Program-made: the position numbers and the translations under genes
NCBI GenBank assembly: GCA_021824055.1
Contig: JAKALV010000001.1
Coordinates: 1-36,589 of the forward strand
Reading direction: 5' to 3'
Length of the DNA stretch: 36,589 nucleotides
From: Acidobacteriota bacterium
GTDB taxonomy: Bacteria > Acidobacteriota > Vicinamibacteria > Vicinamibacterales > SCN-69-37
Part shown: one piece after another, positions 1 to 8,897 of the stretch
Layout: every line of letters begins with the position of its first letter
How positions within the stretch are numbered: position 1 is the stretch's first letter
Notes under the pieces: generated by a model
The model's input: the letters and a program-made list of their open reading frames with translations, nothing else
Told to the model about the DNA's origin: nothing
The model's database searches: none

Positions 1-645
1 CGTGCCGTACTCCGCGATGTCCATTTCATGCGTGATGACCATGACCGTGATGCCGCGTTCCTTGTTCAGCCGCTGGAAGATGCCCATGACCTCGATGCTG
101 GTGCGCGTGTCGAGGTTGCCCGTCGGCTCGTCGGCGAGCAGGATCGAAGGTTCGTTGATCAGCGCCCGCGCGATGGCCACTCGCTGCTGCTGGCCGCCCG
201 AGAGCTGGTTGGGCAGATGGTGATGGCGCGAGCCCAGCCCGACCGCATCCAGCACGTCGATGGCTTTCTTGTGCCGGGCGGCCGCTTTCATGCCGTTCGA
301 GTTGTACAGCAGCGGCAGTTCCACGTTGTCGAGTGCCGTCGTGCGCTTCAGAAGATTGAACCCCTGAAACACGAACCCGATCTTGCGGTTGCGCACGAGC
401 GCGAGCGCGTCCTTGGATTCGGTCGCCACGTTCTTGCCGTCGAGGAAATACTCGCCGCTTGTCGGCTTGTCGAGGCAACCAATGATGTGCATGAACGTCG
501 ACTTGCCGGAGCCCGACGGCCCCGTGACGCTCACGAACTCCCCCGGCTGCACGTCAAACGACACCCCGCGGAGGGCGCGCACTTCGACCTCCCCAAGGGT
601 GTAGACCTTGGTCAGGTTCCGGACCGAAATGACCGGTTGCGCCAT
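1..645 (-). CDS. ABC transporter ATP-binding protein, MacB/LolD type (partial, C-terminus outside window)
   Basis: This is the nucleotide-binding subunit of an ABC exporter of the MacB/LolD/FtsE class, which hydrolyses ATP at the inner membrane. The 215 residues visible show Walker A GPSGSGKST (residues 42-50), a Q-loop glutamine near 94, the signature LSGGQ (148-152), Walker B ILLADEP (168-174) and the H-loop histidine at about 206. The reading frame is open to the window edge, so only the last few residues of a roughly 230-residue protein are missing. The ATG lies 2 bases after the stop of the MacA-like adaptor, which implies translational coupling. A MacB-type permease probably follows outside the window (inference). 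The family call is secure; the substrate is unknown. Confidence 0.93.
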   Translation of the reverse strand, partial: MAQPVISVRNLTKVYTLGEVEVRALRGVSFDVQPGEFVSVTGPSGSGKSTFMHIIGCLDKPTSGEYFLDGKNVATESKDALALVRNRKIGFVFQGFNLLKRTTALDNVELPLLYNSNGMKAAARHKKAIDVLDAVGLGSRHHHLPNQLSGGQQQRVAIARALINEPSILLADEPTGNLDTRTSIEVMGIFQRLNKERGITVMVITHEMDIAEYGT

Positions 646-647
646 GA

Positions 648-2291
648 CTAGAGTCCGCCGCGGCCGCCCGGACCACGGCCCCGCTGCGGTTGCTGAAACG
701 GATTGCCCTGCTGGGGCGGCACGATGGTCGTGGTGGCGCCCGGAATGATGAAGTTCGTGACGACCTTGTCCCCCTCCTTGAGATCCCCCGTGACCAACTC
801 GGTGAACTGGCCGTCGCTGATTCCGGTGCGAAGCCCGTTGACCGCCTTCAGCTGGTTGTTCACGAACATCCACACGCGCTGGTTCGGCGTCTCGCGCCGG
901 ACCACTGGAGGGAGGAGGTCGTCGATCGTGCTGGCGCCGCGCTGCGTGATGGCCGTTGTGGGACCCTGGTTGGACTGACGTCCGCCGCCTTGACCGCGCA
1001 CGCCGCCGCTTGCGCCGAAGATCTTCGCCATTTCGGCGCGTCGCGCTTCCTGCGTGAGGTTCTGGTTGTTCCGGATGGCGTCAAGCTGCTTCTGCTGTTC
1101 CGGCGTCATGTTGAAGCCGCCGCGCCCACCGCGTCCGCCACCGGTGCCGCCACCGAACGGATTGGCGCCACCACGGCCGCCCTCGCTGGCACTGGCCGCC
1201 GCGCCCGGCGCACGCGCGGCCACCGTCGGGCCCGCATCCGCGGACATGTTGCGCCCACCCGCCATGCCGTTGCCGCCGCGACCGAAGCCCGGCTGCGCTT
1301 CCGGAGGAACCGGCTGCTTCAGCAGCTCAAACATCTCGGCCGTCGGGCGGAACCGCAGCGCCGCCGCCGGCACCCGCAGCGCGTCGTCGACGCGCTGGAT
1401 CTCGATCGTCAGGTTCGCCGTCATGCCCGGTTTCAGCCGGAGATCGTTGTTCTGCACGTCGATCACCGTTTCGTAGGTCACGACGTTCTGAGAGTTCTTG
1501 GCGTTGAGCCGCACCTGCTTGACCCTGCCGCGGAATGTCGAGCCACCGTACGCGTCCACCGTAAAGGTGACCGGCTGACCCTGGCGAACCCGGCTGACGT
1601 CCGCCTCGTCGATGCTCGCCGTCAGCTTCATCGTCGTCAGGTCGGTGGCCATGGTGTAGAGCGTGGGCGCGGAGTTGGTCGCGTTGACGGTCTGGCCCAC
1701 GTCGGCCGCGCGGTTCGTGATGACGCCGTCGATCGGCGCGTAGATCTTCGTGTAGCCGAGGTTCAACTTGGCCGTGTTGAGGTTGGCCTGGGTCTGGACC
1801 AGCGAGGCTTTTGAGGAATTGATCGACGCCTCGTCCATCTTGACCGCGAGCTGCGCCGCCTCAAGCTGTTCCTTTGTGACCAGGTTCTTGTTGAAGAGCT
1901 CCTGCTGACGAGCCAGCTTGGCCTTGTCGTTCTCCCAGGTGATGTTCCGCTGTTCCAGATCGACCTGCGAGCGCTGCAGGTTGGCTTCCTGCACGTCGAC
2001 CTGCGTCTGCAGGATCTGCGGGTCGAGCTCCGCGATCAGCTGGCCTTGCTTCACGATCGAGTTGAAGTCCACGTTGAGCGCGCGGACGACGCCGGAGACC
2101 TGCGTGCCGATCTGCACCGTGCGGAGCGCGTCGAGCGTGCCGGTGGCCTTGACGGTCTCGGCGATCGAACCGCGCTGGATGGCCGACTCGGTGACCTGCG
2201 GCTTCACTTCGGGCGTGCCGTACTTGTAGTACCACCAGCCCCCAGCGCCAAGGATTCCGAGAACGACGATGAGCGAAATCAGCTTCTTCAT
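648..2291 (-). CDS. Efflux periplasmic adaptor subunit (HlyD/MacA-like) with Gly-rich insert
   Basis: A membrane-fusion protein bridging an inner-membrane transporter to TolC. It starts with MKKLISLIVVLGILGAGGWW, a signal anchor. Residues 55-100 and 180-215 form the split lipoyl domain, residues 95-175 a long coiled-coil hairpin (repeated Q-x-x-L-x heptads), and 220-315 the beta-barrel. At 547 residues it is well above the usual 370-420. The excess is a Gly/Arg/Ala-rich segment at about 325-468 that contains a short helix with the motif MTPEQQKQLDAI (395-406), like the LTxxQ motif of Spy/CpxP proteins. It lies between the RND permease (5-base gap) and the ABC ATPase (2-base gap). The order MacA-like then ATPase suggests it serves the ABC pump rather than the RND pump (inference). 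Confidence 0.9.
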   Translation of the reverse strand: MKKLISLIVVLGILGAGGWWYYKYGTPEVKPQVTESAIQRGSIAETVKATGTLDALRTVQIGTQVSGVVRALNVDFNSIVKQGQLIAELDPQILQTQVDVQEANLQRSQVDLEQRNITWENDKAKLARQQELFNKNLVTKEQLEAAQLAVKMDEASINSSKASLVQTQANLNTAKLNLGYTKIYAPIDGVITNRAADVGQTVNATNSAPTLYTMATDLTTMKLTASIDEADVSRVRQGQPVTFTVDAYGGSTFRGRVKQVRLNAKNSQNVVTYETVIDVQNNDLRLKPGMTANLTIEIQRVDDALRVPAAALRFRPTAEMFELLKQPVPPEAQPGFGRGGNGMAGGRNMSADAGPTVAARAPGAAASASEGGRGGANPFGGGTGGGRGGRGGFNMTPEQQKQLDAIRNNQNLTQEARRAEMAKIFGASGGVRGQGGGRQSNQGPTTAITQRGASTIDDLLPPVVRRETPNQRVWMFVNNQLKAVNGLRTGISDGQFTELVTGDLKEGDKVVTNFIIPGATTTIVPPQQGNPFQQPQRGRGPGGRGGL

Positions 2292-2296
2292 AAGGG

Positions 2297-5200
2297 TTAC
2301 GCCCGCTCCGGGTTGCTGGTCGACGAACGACGGCGCCAGTGTGTGAGGCCTTCTTCAAAAACCGTGTAGACACTCGGCACCAGCACAAGCGTCACCATCG
2401 TCGAGGCGGCCAGTCCGCCGATCACCACGCGCGCCAGCGGCGCCTGCAGCTCCGCGCCTTCGCCGATGCCCAGCGACATCGGGACCAGGCCCAGGATCGT
2501 GCACAGGGTGGTCATCAGGATCGGGCGCAGCCGGGTGCGCCCGGCCAGTTCCACGGCCTCCCGCACGCCCAAGCCATCCCGCCGCCGGAGGACGTTCGTG
2601 TAGTCCACCAGCAGGATCGCGTTGCTGACCACAATGCCCGCCAGCATGATCACGCCGATATACGCCTGAAGGCTGAAGGACGTTGACGTCAATTTGAGGG
2701 CGGCCACCACGCCAATGGCGGCGACGGGCACCGAAAACATGACGATAAAGGGGTCCCGGAGCGATTCGTACTGCGAGGCCATGACCGCGTAGACCAGCAG
2801 GACGCCCAGCAGCAGCAGGACCTTGAGCTGCGCGAAGGCCTGACCCTGCTGCTCAACCTCGGACCCGAAGCCCACCGAAAACCCGTCGGGGACTGAGACC
2901 TGGGGGAGGCGCGCGATCGTGTTCTTGACGGCGTCGGAGAGCACCGTGCCCGCTTCCACCTCGGCGTTCACGCGGGTCAGACGCTGCTGATTCTTCCGCT
3001 CGATCTGCGTGGGCCCAGTCTGCGATCGAAGGTCCAGCAGGTTCTTGGCCTGCAGCACCAGGCCGCCCGGGGTCGATACGAGCACGTCGTTGACCGAGTC
3101 CAGCGTGTCGCGATCCTCGGCCCGCAGGCGCACGATGATGGGGTACTCGCGGCCCTTTTCGCGGAACTGCGCCGCCGTGGTGCCGCCGATGTTTGTCCGA
3201 ATGGTGTTGGCCACCGTGGACACCGACATCCCCAGCAGCGCCGCCTTGGGGCGGTCGACGCGAATCGCCAGTTCGGGTCGGCCCTCTTCGCGGCCCAGCT
3301 GTGGGTTGGCGATACCCGGCGTCTGCTTCAGCACCGCCAGCACGTCCTGCGAAATTCGCTTGGCTTCGGTCAAATCCTCACCACGTACTTCGACCGCCAA
3401 ACGGCTGTCGCTATTCCCGCCGCCGAGCAAGCGGTTGATCTGCTGGTTGCCGCCGGACGTCCGCGTCGTGATGACCGCGCCGGCGAGGCCGACCAGCTGT
3501 CGGCGCAGGTCGGTGGCGATCTGGTCATTGCTGCGGGCGCGCTCGGTGCGGGGCACGAGCTTGATCTGCAGGTTGCCGGACGAGCCCGAGCCGCCCATCC
3601 CGCCGGCGCCGCCGGACGCGATGATCGTCGTGACCTCTGGCGTGTTGGCGCGGACCATGTCCTCGAGCCGCCGTGTCATCTCCTCCGTGCGCTCGACGCG
3701 TGTGCCGACAGGCAGGCGGGCGCTGACGGTCACCTCGCCCTCATCGGTTTGCGGGACGAGCTCGGAAGGAATCGTGGGGAGCAGGAGGAACGCGATCGTC
3801 GTCAGCAGCGCGGCGCCGCCGATGACGGTCGGCCGATGCCGGAGCGCCAGGCTGATCAAGCGGCGATACCCGTCGTCCATGGCGTCGAAGCCGCGTTCCG
3901 TGATCGTAAACAGACGGCCGAAGAGCCCCGTCCGCGCCTCGACGGGCGGCGGCAGTTTCAGCAGGCGCGAGCAGAGAACCGGCACGACCGTCACCGCGAC
4001 GAACAGCGACATCGACAGCGAGAACATGACGACGACCGACAGCTGCACGAAGATGATGCTCGATACGCCGCTCAGGAACAGCAGCGGCACGAAGACCGCG
4101 ATGTGCGTCAGCGTTGACGCCAGGATGGCCGACCAGACTTCTTCCGATCCGTCGATGGCGGCCTGCATCCGCGTCTTGCCATGCTCCATGTGGCGGAAGG
4201 TGTTTTCCAGCACGACGATCGAGGCATCCACGATCATGCCGATGCCGAGCGCCAGCCCGCCGAAGGTCATCGTGTTCAGCGTGAAGCCGGCGAAGTAGAG
4301 CAGGGCGAACGTGCCGATGACGGAAATGGGAATCGACGTGCAGATGATCAGCGTGGACCGGATGTTGCGCAGGAAGATGAAGATGATGAGCACGACGAGC
4401 AGGCCGCCGAACCACGCGGCCTCCTGCACGGCCGCGATCGAACGATGGATGTACACCGACGTGTCGTCGATCAGCGTGAGGTGCACGCTCGGCACCTCGC
4501 GGTTGGTGCGCTCCACTTCCCGGCGCACGCCCTCGGCGATCGCCACCGTGTTCTTGCCCGACTGCTTGCTGACGCGCATGCGCACGCCCGGCTTGCCGTT
4601 GATGCGCAGGAATGACCGCAGGTCTTCGGTCGCGTCCTTCACGTCCGCGATGTCGCGCAGATAGATCGGCACGCCCGCCTTGGTCAGGACGACGAGATCG
4701 CGGATCTGATCGATGTTCTGAAACTCGCCCTGGCTGCGCAGCAGGAAATTCGTGTCGCCCTCGATGATTTCGCCGAGCGGCACGTTCTGGTTTTCCGACC
4801 GGATGATGTTGACGATCCGATCCACCGACAGGTCGAGCGCCGTGATCTTTTCCTTCGACAGCTCCACGCGGACCTGCCGGCGCAGCCCGCCGTCGACCGT
4901 GACGGCCGCCACGCCCTCCACTTTCTCGAGGCGGCGGGCCAGATCGTTCTCCGCGAGTTCTCGCAGCGCGACACGGTCATAGTCGCCCTCCACGCCCACC
5001 GTCATGATCGGCTGCGCCGACGCGTCGTACTTGAAGATGCTGGGCGGGTCCGCTTCGAGCGGCAGCCGGCCGCGCACGCGATCCATGCGCGTGCGCACTT
5101 CGTCGGCGGCGTCGTTGAGGTCCACGCCCCACGCAAAATTCAGGCGCACCGTACCCGAACCCTCCGCGGCCGTTGAATTGAGCTGATCGAGTCCCGGGAC

Positions 5201-5419
5201 GGCCGCGAGACTCTGCTCGAGCGGGCGCACGATGAGCTGTTCAATTTCCTGCGGCCCCACGCCGGCGTACCCGACGCGCACGGTGATGCTCGGGTAGGTG
5301 ACGTCCGGCATGAGGTCGACGGGCAGCCGCGACAGTGAGATGCTCCCAAGCAGCACGACGACCGCCGAGATCATGAACATCGTGACCGGACGGTGGATGG
5401 CGAGGCGCGGGATGCTCAT
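2297..5419 (-). CDS. Efflux RND transporter permease, HAE-type
   Basis: The inner-membrane pump of a tripartite efflux system, normally driven by proton import. Its 1040 residues match the family length. It has the N-terminal TM1 after MSIPRLAIHRPV, two large periplasmic loops (about 30-335 and 560-860) and two groups of TM helices. TM4 reads GIGMIVDASIVVLEN, so only the first aspartate (D398) of the AcrB D407/D408 pair is kept. TM10 reads VSNAILLVDYTN, with Ser932 where AcrB has Lys940. These patterns occur in many HAE1-like pumps, and the sequence is not of the heavy-metal (CzcA/CnrA) type. A Gly-rich stretch, GGAGGMGGSG, lies in the second periplasmic domain. It sits between two adaptors, 30 bases after one and 5 before the other. 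Confidence 0.94.
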   Translation of the reverse strand: MSIPRLAIHRPVTMFMISAVVVLLGSISLSRLPVDLMPDVTYPSITVRVGYAGVGPQEIEQLIVRPLEQSLAAVPGLDQLNSTAAEGSGTVRLNFAWGVDLNDAADEVRTRMDRVRGRLPLEADPPSIFKYDASAQPIMTVGVEGDYDRVALRELAENDLARRLEKVEGVAAVTVDGGLRRQVRVELSKEKITALDLSVDRIVNIIRSENQNVPLGEIIEGDTNFLLRSQGEFQNIDQIRDLVVLTKAGVPIYLRDIADVKDATEDLRSFLRINGKPGVRMRVSKQSGKNTVAIAEGVRREVERTNREVPSVHLTLIDDTSVYIHRSIAAVQEAAWFGGLLVVLIIFIFLRNIRSTLIICTSIPISVIGTFALLYFAGFTLNTMTFGGLALGIGMIVDASIVVLENTFRHMEHGKTRMQAAIDGSEEVWSAILASTLTHIAVFVPLLFLSGVSSIIFVQLSVVVMFSLSMSLFVAVTVVPVLCSRLLKLPPPVEARTGLFGRLFTITERGFDAMDDGYRRLISLALRHRPTVIGGAALLTTIAFLLLPTIPSELVPQTDEGEVTVSARLPVGTRVERTEEMTRRLEDMVRANTPEVTTIIASGGAGGMGGSGSSGNLQIKLVPRTERARSNDQIATDLRRQLVGLAGAVITTRTSGGNQQINRLLGGGNSDSRLAVEVRGEDLTEAKRISQDVLAVLKQTPGIANPQLGREEGRPELAIRVDRPKAALLGMSVSTVANTIRTNIGGTTAAQFREKGREYPIIVRLRAEDRDTLDSVNDVLVSTPGGLVLQAKNLLDLRSQTGPTQIERKNQQRLTRVNAEVEAGTVLSDAVKNTIARLPQVSVPDGFSVGFGSEVEQQGQAFAQLKVLLLLGVLLVYAVMASQYESLRDPFIVMFSVPVAAIGVVAALKLTSTSFSLQAYIGVIMLAGIVVSNAILLVDYTNVLRRRDGLGVREAVELAGRTRLRPILMTTLCTILGLVPMSLGIGEGAELQAPLARVVIGGLAASTMVTLVLVPSVYTVFEEGLTHWRRRSSTSNPERA

Positions 5420-5449
5420 GAGGGGGTCCTGGTCACGACAGCTGGACGC

Positions 5450-6694
5450 TTACTTTCTGCCGTCCGGCGGCACCGGCCGGCCGGCGCCGCTTCCGCCCGC
5501 GCCGCCGCCACGGCGCCCGCCCACCAACTGCACGCGGTCGCCCGAACGCAGCGCCATGGCCCCGGTCGTGATCACGCGCTGGCCGTCGTTCAGGCCTTCG
5601 AGCACCTCCACGCGGATCGCGTCCTGCAGCCCGGTACGAATCGGCGTGAAGCGCGCGAGGTTCCCGTCGTCGATCAGAAACACGCCGCGCTGGCCGTCCC
5701 TGTCCACCACGGCGCCGCGCGGCACCGTCAGCGCGTCGGGCCGCCGGTCCACGGTCAGCTGTACCCGCGCGTACATGCCGGGCTTCAAGCGGTAGCCCGG
5801 GTTGGGCACCTCAATTTCCATGGTCGCGGTTCGCGTGGCGGCATCGAACACCGGCGCCACGCGGCTGACCTTGCCGCTGAACGTTTCGCCGGGGAACGCA
5901 TCCACCTCGACCTGCGCCTCGACGCCCGCCTGCACGCGCCGGAAGTCCTTCTCCACGAGATTGGCCACCAGCCGAACACTGCTGATGTCGACGACGGAGA
6001 CCACGGCGGTGTTGGCGCCGGCAAACGCGCCCGGATCCAGATTGCGCTTGCCCACGAAGCCGTCGACGGGAGACAGGATGGACGTGTTGGCGAGCGTCAC
6101 CTTCAGCTCATCGATGCGCGCCTGCGCCTGCATCATCGACGCTTTCGCCACATCCACCTGCGCCACGGAAGCGTTGTAGCGCGCCTCGGCGTCTTCCAGC
6201 GTCTGTTTGGTCTGCAGCTGCCTGTCGTACAGATTCTTCTGGCGCTCCCAGGTGGTCTGCGCGGCTTTCATGTCGAACTCGCGCTGGCGGGCGGTGGCCC
6301 GGGCGAGCTCGAAACTGGCCTCGGCCTGCTTGACCTGCTCCTTGATGTCGGTATTTTCCATCTTCGCGATGAGCTGGCCCTTGGTCACGCGGTCACCGAG
6401 CCGTACGTGAATCACTTCAATGCGGCCGTTCACGCGGGGCGCGACGTCAACAGTGACCTCGCCGATCAGATTGCCCACCACGGTGACGTAGTCGATGATT
6501 TCCTGGCGGGACGCCTGTGCGGTGTCGACCGTCATCGGCGCGGCGCCTCGGCCGCCCGTCGCCGGCGCGGCCGCGCCGCTCCTGGCGATCGTGGTCGTCG
6601 TCGCAGCGCCGGAACCGGCGCCCGTCTTCAGATAGAAATACGTGCCGGCGGCCGCAGCCGCCAGCACCAGGACCGCGACGACGGTTCTCTTCAT
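5450..6694 (-). CDS. Efflux RND transporter periplasmic adaptor subunit
   Basis: A membrane-fusion protein of the RND class (AcrA/MdtA-like), 414 residues. MKRTVVAVLVLAAAAAGTYFYL is an N-terminal membrane anchor or signal. A biotin/lipoyl-like half (VNGRIEVIHVRLGDRVTKGQ, about 88-107) precedes a coiled-coil hairpin at about 110-190. The second lipoyl half (SILSPVDGFVGKRNLDPGAF) and the beta-barrel with the typical RLKPGMYARVQL follow. The C-terminus is Gly/Arg-rich. Its ATG directly abuts the TAA of tolC (TAAATG), indicating translational coupling, and the permease follows after 30 bases. This is the expected partner of the RND pump. Confidence 0.92.
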   Translation of the reverse strand: MKRTVVAVLVLAAAAAGTYFYLKTGAGSGAATTTTIARSGAAAPATGGRGAAPMTVDTAQASRQEIIDYVTVVGNLIGEVTVDVAPRVNGRIEVIHVRLGDRVTKGQLIAKMENTDIKEQVKQAEASFELARATARQREFDMKAAQTTWERQKNLYDRQLQTKQTLEDAEARYNASVAQVDVAKASMMQAQARIDELKVTLANTSILSPVDGFVGKRNLDPGAFAGANTAVVSVVDISSVRLVANLVEKDFRRVQAGVEAQVEVDAFPGETFSGKVSRVAPVFDAATRTATMEIEVPNPGYRLKPGMYARVQLTVDRRPDALTVPRGAVVDRDGQRGVFLIDDGNLARFTPIRTGLQDAIRVEVLEGLNDGQRVITTGAMALRSGDRVQLVGGRRGGGAGGSGAGRPVPPDGRK

Positions 6695-8284
6695 TTACCG
6701 TCCGACGTTCTGCACGCGCTCGAATTCGATGAGCGCTTTGACGTACGTCAGGATCGCACGCAGTTCCGCCAGTCGCGCCGTGGTGAGCGCCTGCTGCTGC
6801 TGAACCACCGTGAAGTTCGTCGACATCCCGACATCGAACTTGGTCTGCTCCGCCTCGGCCTGCCGCTCGGCCAGTTCCCGCGCTTTCTGCGAGGCCGCCA
6901 GGCTCTTGTACGCGTTCTGGACCGACAGTCCGGCGTTGGTGACATCGGTGGTGACCGTCAGTTCCGTGGACTTGAGCTGCGTCTTCGACTGTTCAAGCGA
7001 CAGCCGCGTGCGCGCCAGGTTGGCCCGCGCGGCCACTTGGCCGATCGGGTACGTGAAGTTCATCTGCACGGTCCAGGTCGGCTGATGGTACGCGCCGGTG
7101 ACCGAGTCGAAGTAGCCGGTCGTCGTCAGCAGGCCGGCGACCTTCTGCTGGCCCGCGGCGCCCTGGATTCGATACGTCCCCGTGAGGCCGAGATCCGGCA
7201 GAACCTGGTTCTTCAGCAGCTCGATGTTCAGCGCGTTGGATTCGAGCGTCTTCCGGGCCTGCACCAGGTCCGTTCGCTGATCCAGCGCCGTCTTGACCGC
7301 CGCGTCGATGTCGACGTTGGTCTGCGCCACGGAGGGCAGATCCGTGGGGTTGACGGTCGCCTTGAAGATGTCATCGTCCGTGCCGCCGGCGATCAGCTTC
7401 TTGAAGTTCATTTCGGCGGTGCGCCAGGTTGACTCCGCGTTCACCAGGCTCAGTTCGGCGTTGGCCTGCTGCGACTCGGCGGTGATGACGTCGATCTGCG
7501 CCATCGTGCCGATCTCGACCTTGGTCCGGTTCTGTTCGACCAGGGTCGTGGCCAGGGCCAGCGCGCGGCGCTGGATTTCGATGTTCTCGATCGCGGACCG
7601 CAGATCCCAGTAGGCGTTACGAACGGCCGCGATGGTGTTGGCGATCGACGTCTTCAGCTGGATGTCGTTGATGTCGCGCGTGATCTGCTGCGTCAGCAGC
7701 GTCGTGCGCGTGCTGTCGGTCTTGAAGTTGCGCAGGAGCGGCTGCGTCGCCTGGAAGCTCATCGTCGTCGTGTAGCCGAGCGGGCGCACGGTGTTGGTCT
7801 GCGTGGTCGTGCTGCGGTTCGTGCTGAAGGAGGCCGTGTAGCCGAGCCCGTGGAACGGCGTCGCCTGCGAGAGGCTCGTGTTGCCCGACAGCGTCTTCGA
7901 CGAGAAGTACAGGCTCGACCCGTCGGCGGTGGAGTTCGCGAGCGACGTCGCGTTGTTGAACTGTGTCGTCTCGCTGAGCGTGGGCATGTACGCGGCCCGC
8001 GTCTGCCGGATCGAGTAGTCGGTCAACTGAGGGTTATAGCGCTGCACCTTCAGATCGATGTTGCGGTCGAGCGCCCGCTGAATCGCGTCATCGAGCGTCA
8101 GGTTCATCAACACCTGTCCCGGCACATCCGGCGGCTTGGCTTGGCCGACCACGTAGCGATCCGGCGCCGCCTGCGGCGCGCGGGCCGCAGGCCCGACCGG
8201 CGTCTGCGCACTGGCAATCGCGGCCATGCCGGTCATGGCCACCATGAGCGCCCACACCTTAAGAGTCCTGTTCTGTTGAGTCAT
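6695..8284 (-). CDS. TolC family outer-membrane efflux protein
   Basis: The outer-membrane channel of the tripartite pump. The chosen ATG (MTQQNRTLKVWALM) is preceded by a GGAG Shine-Dalgarno about 10 bases upstream and opens a Sec signal peptide ending near AIASAQT. The open frame extends 15 codons further upstream, but those codons lack signal-peptide character. The protein (529 residues) shows the two-fold OEP repeat: long amphipathic helices rich in Gln/Ala, with repeated segments such as LALATTLVEQNRTKVEIGT and ARANLARTRLSLEQSKTQL. It begins with the LTLDDAIQRALDRNIDLK motif of the family. It lies 54 bases after the Spy-like gene and is coupled to the next adaptor. It could serve both the RND and the ABC pump (inference). 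Confidence 0.93.
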   Translation of the reverse strand: MTQQNRTLKVWALMVAMTGMAAIASAQTPVGPAARAPQAAPDRYVVGQAKPPDVPGQVLMNLTLDDAIQRALDRNIDLKVQRYNPQLTDYSIRQTRAAYMPTLSETTQFNNATSLANSTADGSSLYFSSKTLSGNTSLSQATPFHGLGYTASFSTNRSTTTQTNTVRPLGYTTTMSFQATQPLLRNFKTDSTRTTLLTQQITRDINDIQLKTSIANTIAAVRNAYWDLRSAIENIEIQRRALALATTLVEQNRTKVEIGTMAQIDVITAESQQANAELSLVNAESTWRTAEMNFKKLIAGGTDDDIFKATVNPTDLPSVAQTNVDIDAAVKTALDQRTDLVQARKTLESNALNIELLKNQVLPDLGLTGTYRIQGAAGQQKVAGLLTTTGYFDSVTGAYHQPTWTVQMNFTYPIGQVAARANLARTRLSLEQSKTQLKSTELTVTTDVTNAGLSVQNAYKSLAASQKARELAERQAEAEQTKFDVGMSTNFTVVQQQQALTTARLAELRAILTYVKALIEFERVQNVGR

Positions 8285-8338
8285 CTGCAGTGTCACTCCG
8301 TCTGAGCTATCGGCCGAACGCCGACCCATGAGTTTACG

Positions 8339-8848
8339 TTAGGGACGCGCCCGCGGATCTTTGTGGTCCCGGTTCCGGATCTGTTCGAGCTTGGCGCGCT
8401 GTTCCGGCGTCAGCAGGCGGTGCATCCGATACAGCGTCATGATCCGGAGCTTGTTCCAGTTCGACCGCTGCGTTTCCACCTTGTCGATCTGGCGGGCGAT
8501 CACCCATTGCTCCACCTTGGATTCCGCAATCAGCCGGTCCAGCTCTTTCTCTTCGCGCGCCCGGGCGTCCCAATAACCGGCCAACTCGTCCTTGGCGGAG
8601 GTGTAGATCTGGTCCAGGGCCTTCGTCTGGTCGTCCGTGAGGCCCAGCTCCTTCCTGATGGCCTCATCGTTCCACCAGGGCTTGCGGTCGGCGGGGCGCT
8701 GCGGGTTTCCCGGCCTGGCTTGCGCGGGCGGGGCGGCTTGAACTCCGGCCTCGGTGGCGGGCACCGAGGCCTGCGCCACCAGGGCGTTGTTGGTGGTTCC
8801 CACCAGGAGGGCGAGGGCGGCTCCGACCCCCAATGTCTTGATAGTCAT
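8339..8848 (-). CDS. Periplasmic LTxxQ protein (Spy/CpxP/CnrX-like)
   Basis: A small exported helical protein of 169 residues. MTIKTLGVGAALALLVGTTN is a signal peptide, with cleavage likely near ALVAQA-S. After a Pro/Ala-rich linker, a four-helix region begins at WWNDEAIRKELGL and carries two LTxxQ motifs: LTDDQ (70-74) and LTPEQ (146-150). This is the layout of Spy/CpxP chaperones and of periplasmic metal sensors such as CnrX. Charged helices (EEKELDRLIAESKVEQW) lie between, and Met138 and His143 precede the second motif. The start was chosen for the signal peptide; the frame is open a further 75 codons but those overlap ispH. It lies between ispH and tolC. A role in envelope-stress sensing or chaperoning is inferred. 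Confidence 0.85.
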   Translation of the reverse strand: MTIKTLGVGAALALLVGTTNNALVAQASVPATEAGVQAAPPAQARPGNPQRPADRKPWWNDEAIRKELGLTDDQTKALDQIYTSAKDELAGYWDARAREEKELDRLIAESKVEQWVIARQIDKVETQRSNWNKLRIMTLYRMHRLLTPEQRAKLEQIRNRDHKDPRARP

Positions 8849-8865
8849 AGATTTTCCGGCGATCA

Positions 8866-8886
8866 CACCTGACTTACGATCAGGTG
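8866..8886. promoter_or_regulatory. Inverted repeat upstream of the Spy-like/efflux genes, possible operator
   Basis: A 7-base perfect inverted repeat, CACCTGA-N7-TCAGGTG, lies in the 49-base gap between the ispH stop and the Spy-like start. There is no T-tract on either side, so it is not an intrinsic terminator. Its symmetry and its place just before the efflux genes suit a dimeric regulator site, or an RNA hairpin inside a longer transcript. No matching regulator was identified in the window. Confidence 0.4.
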
Positions 8887-8897
8887 CAAGCTGGTGT

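Noticed and set aside
5393..7432. A 679-codon plus-strand frame opposite the adaptor and tolC
   Set aside because: Arg/His-rich shadow frame; the minus strand carries recognisable family proteins with ribosome sites.
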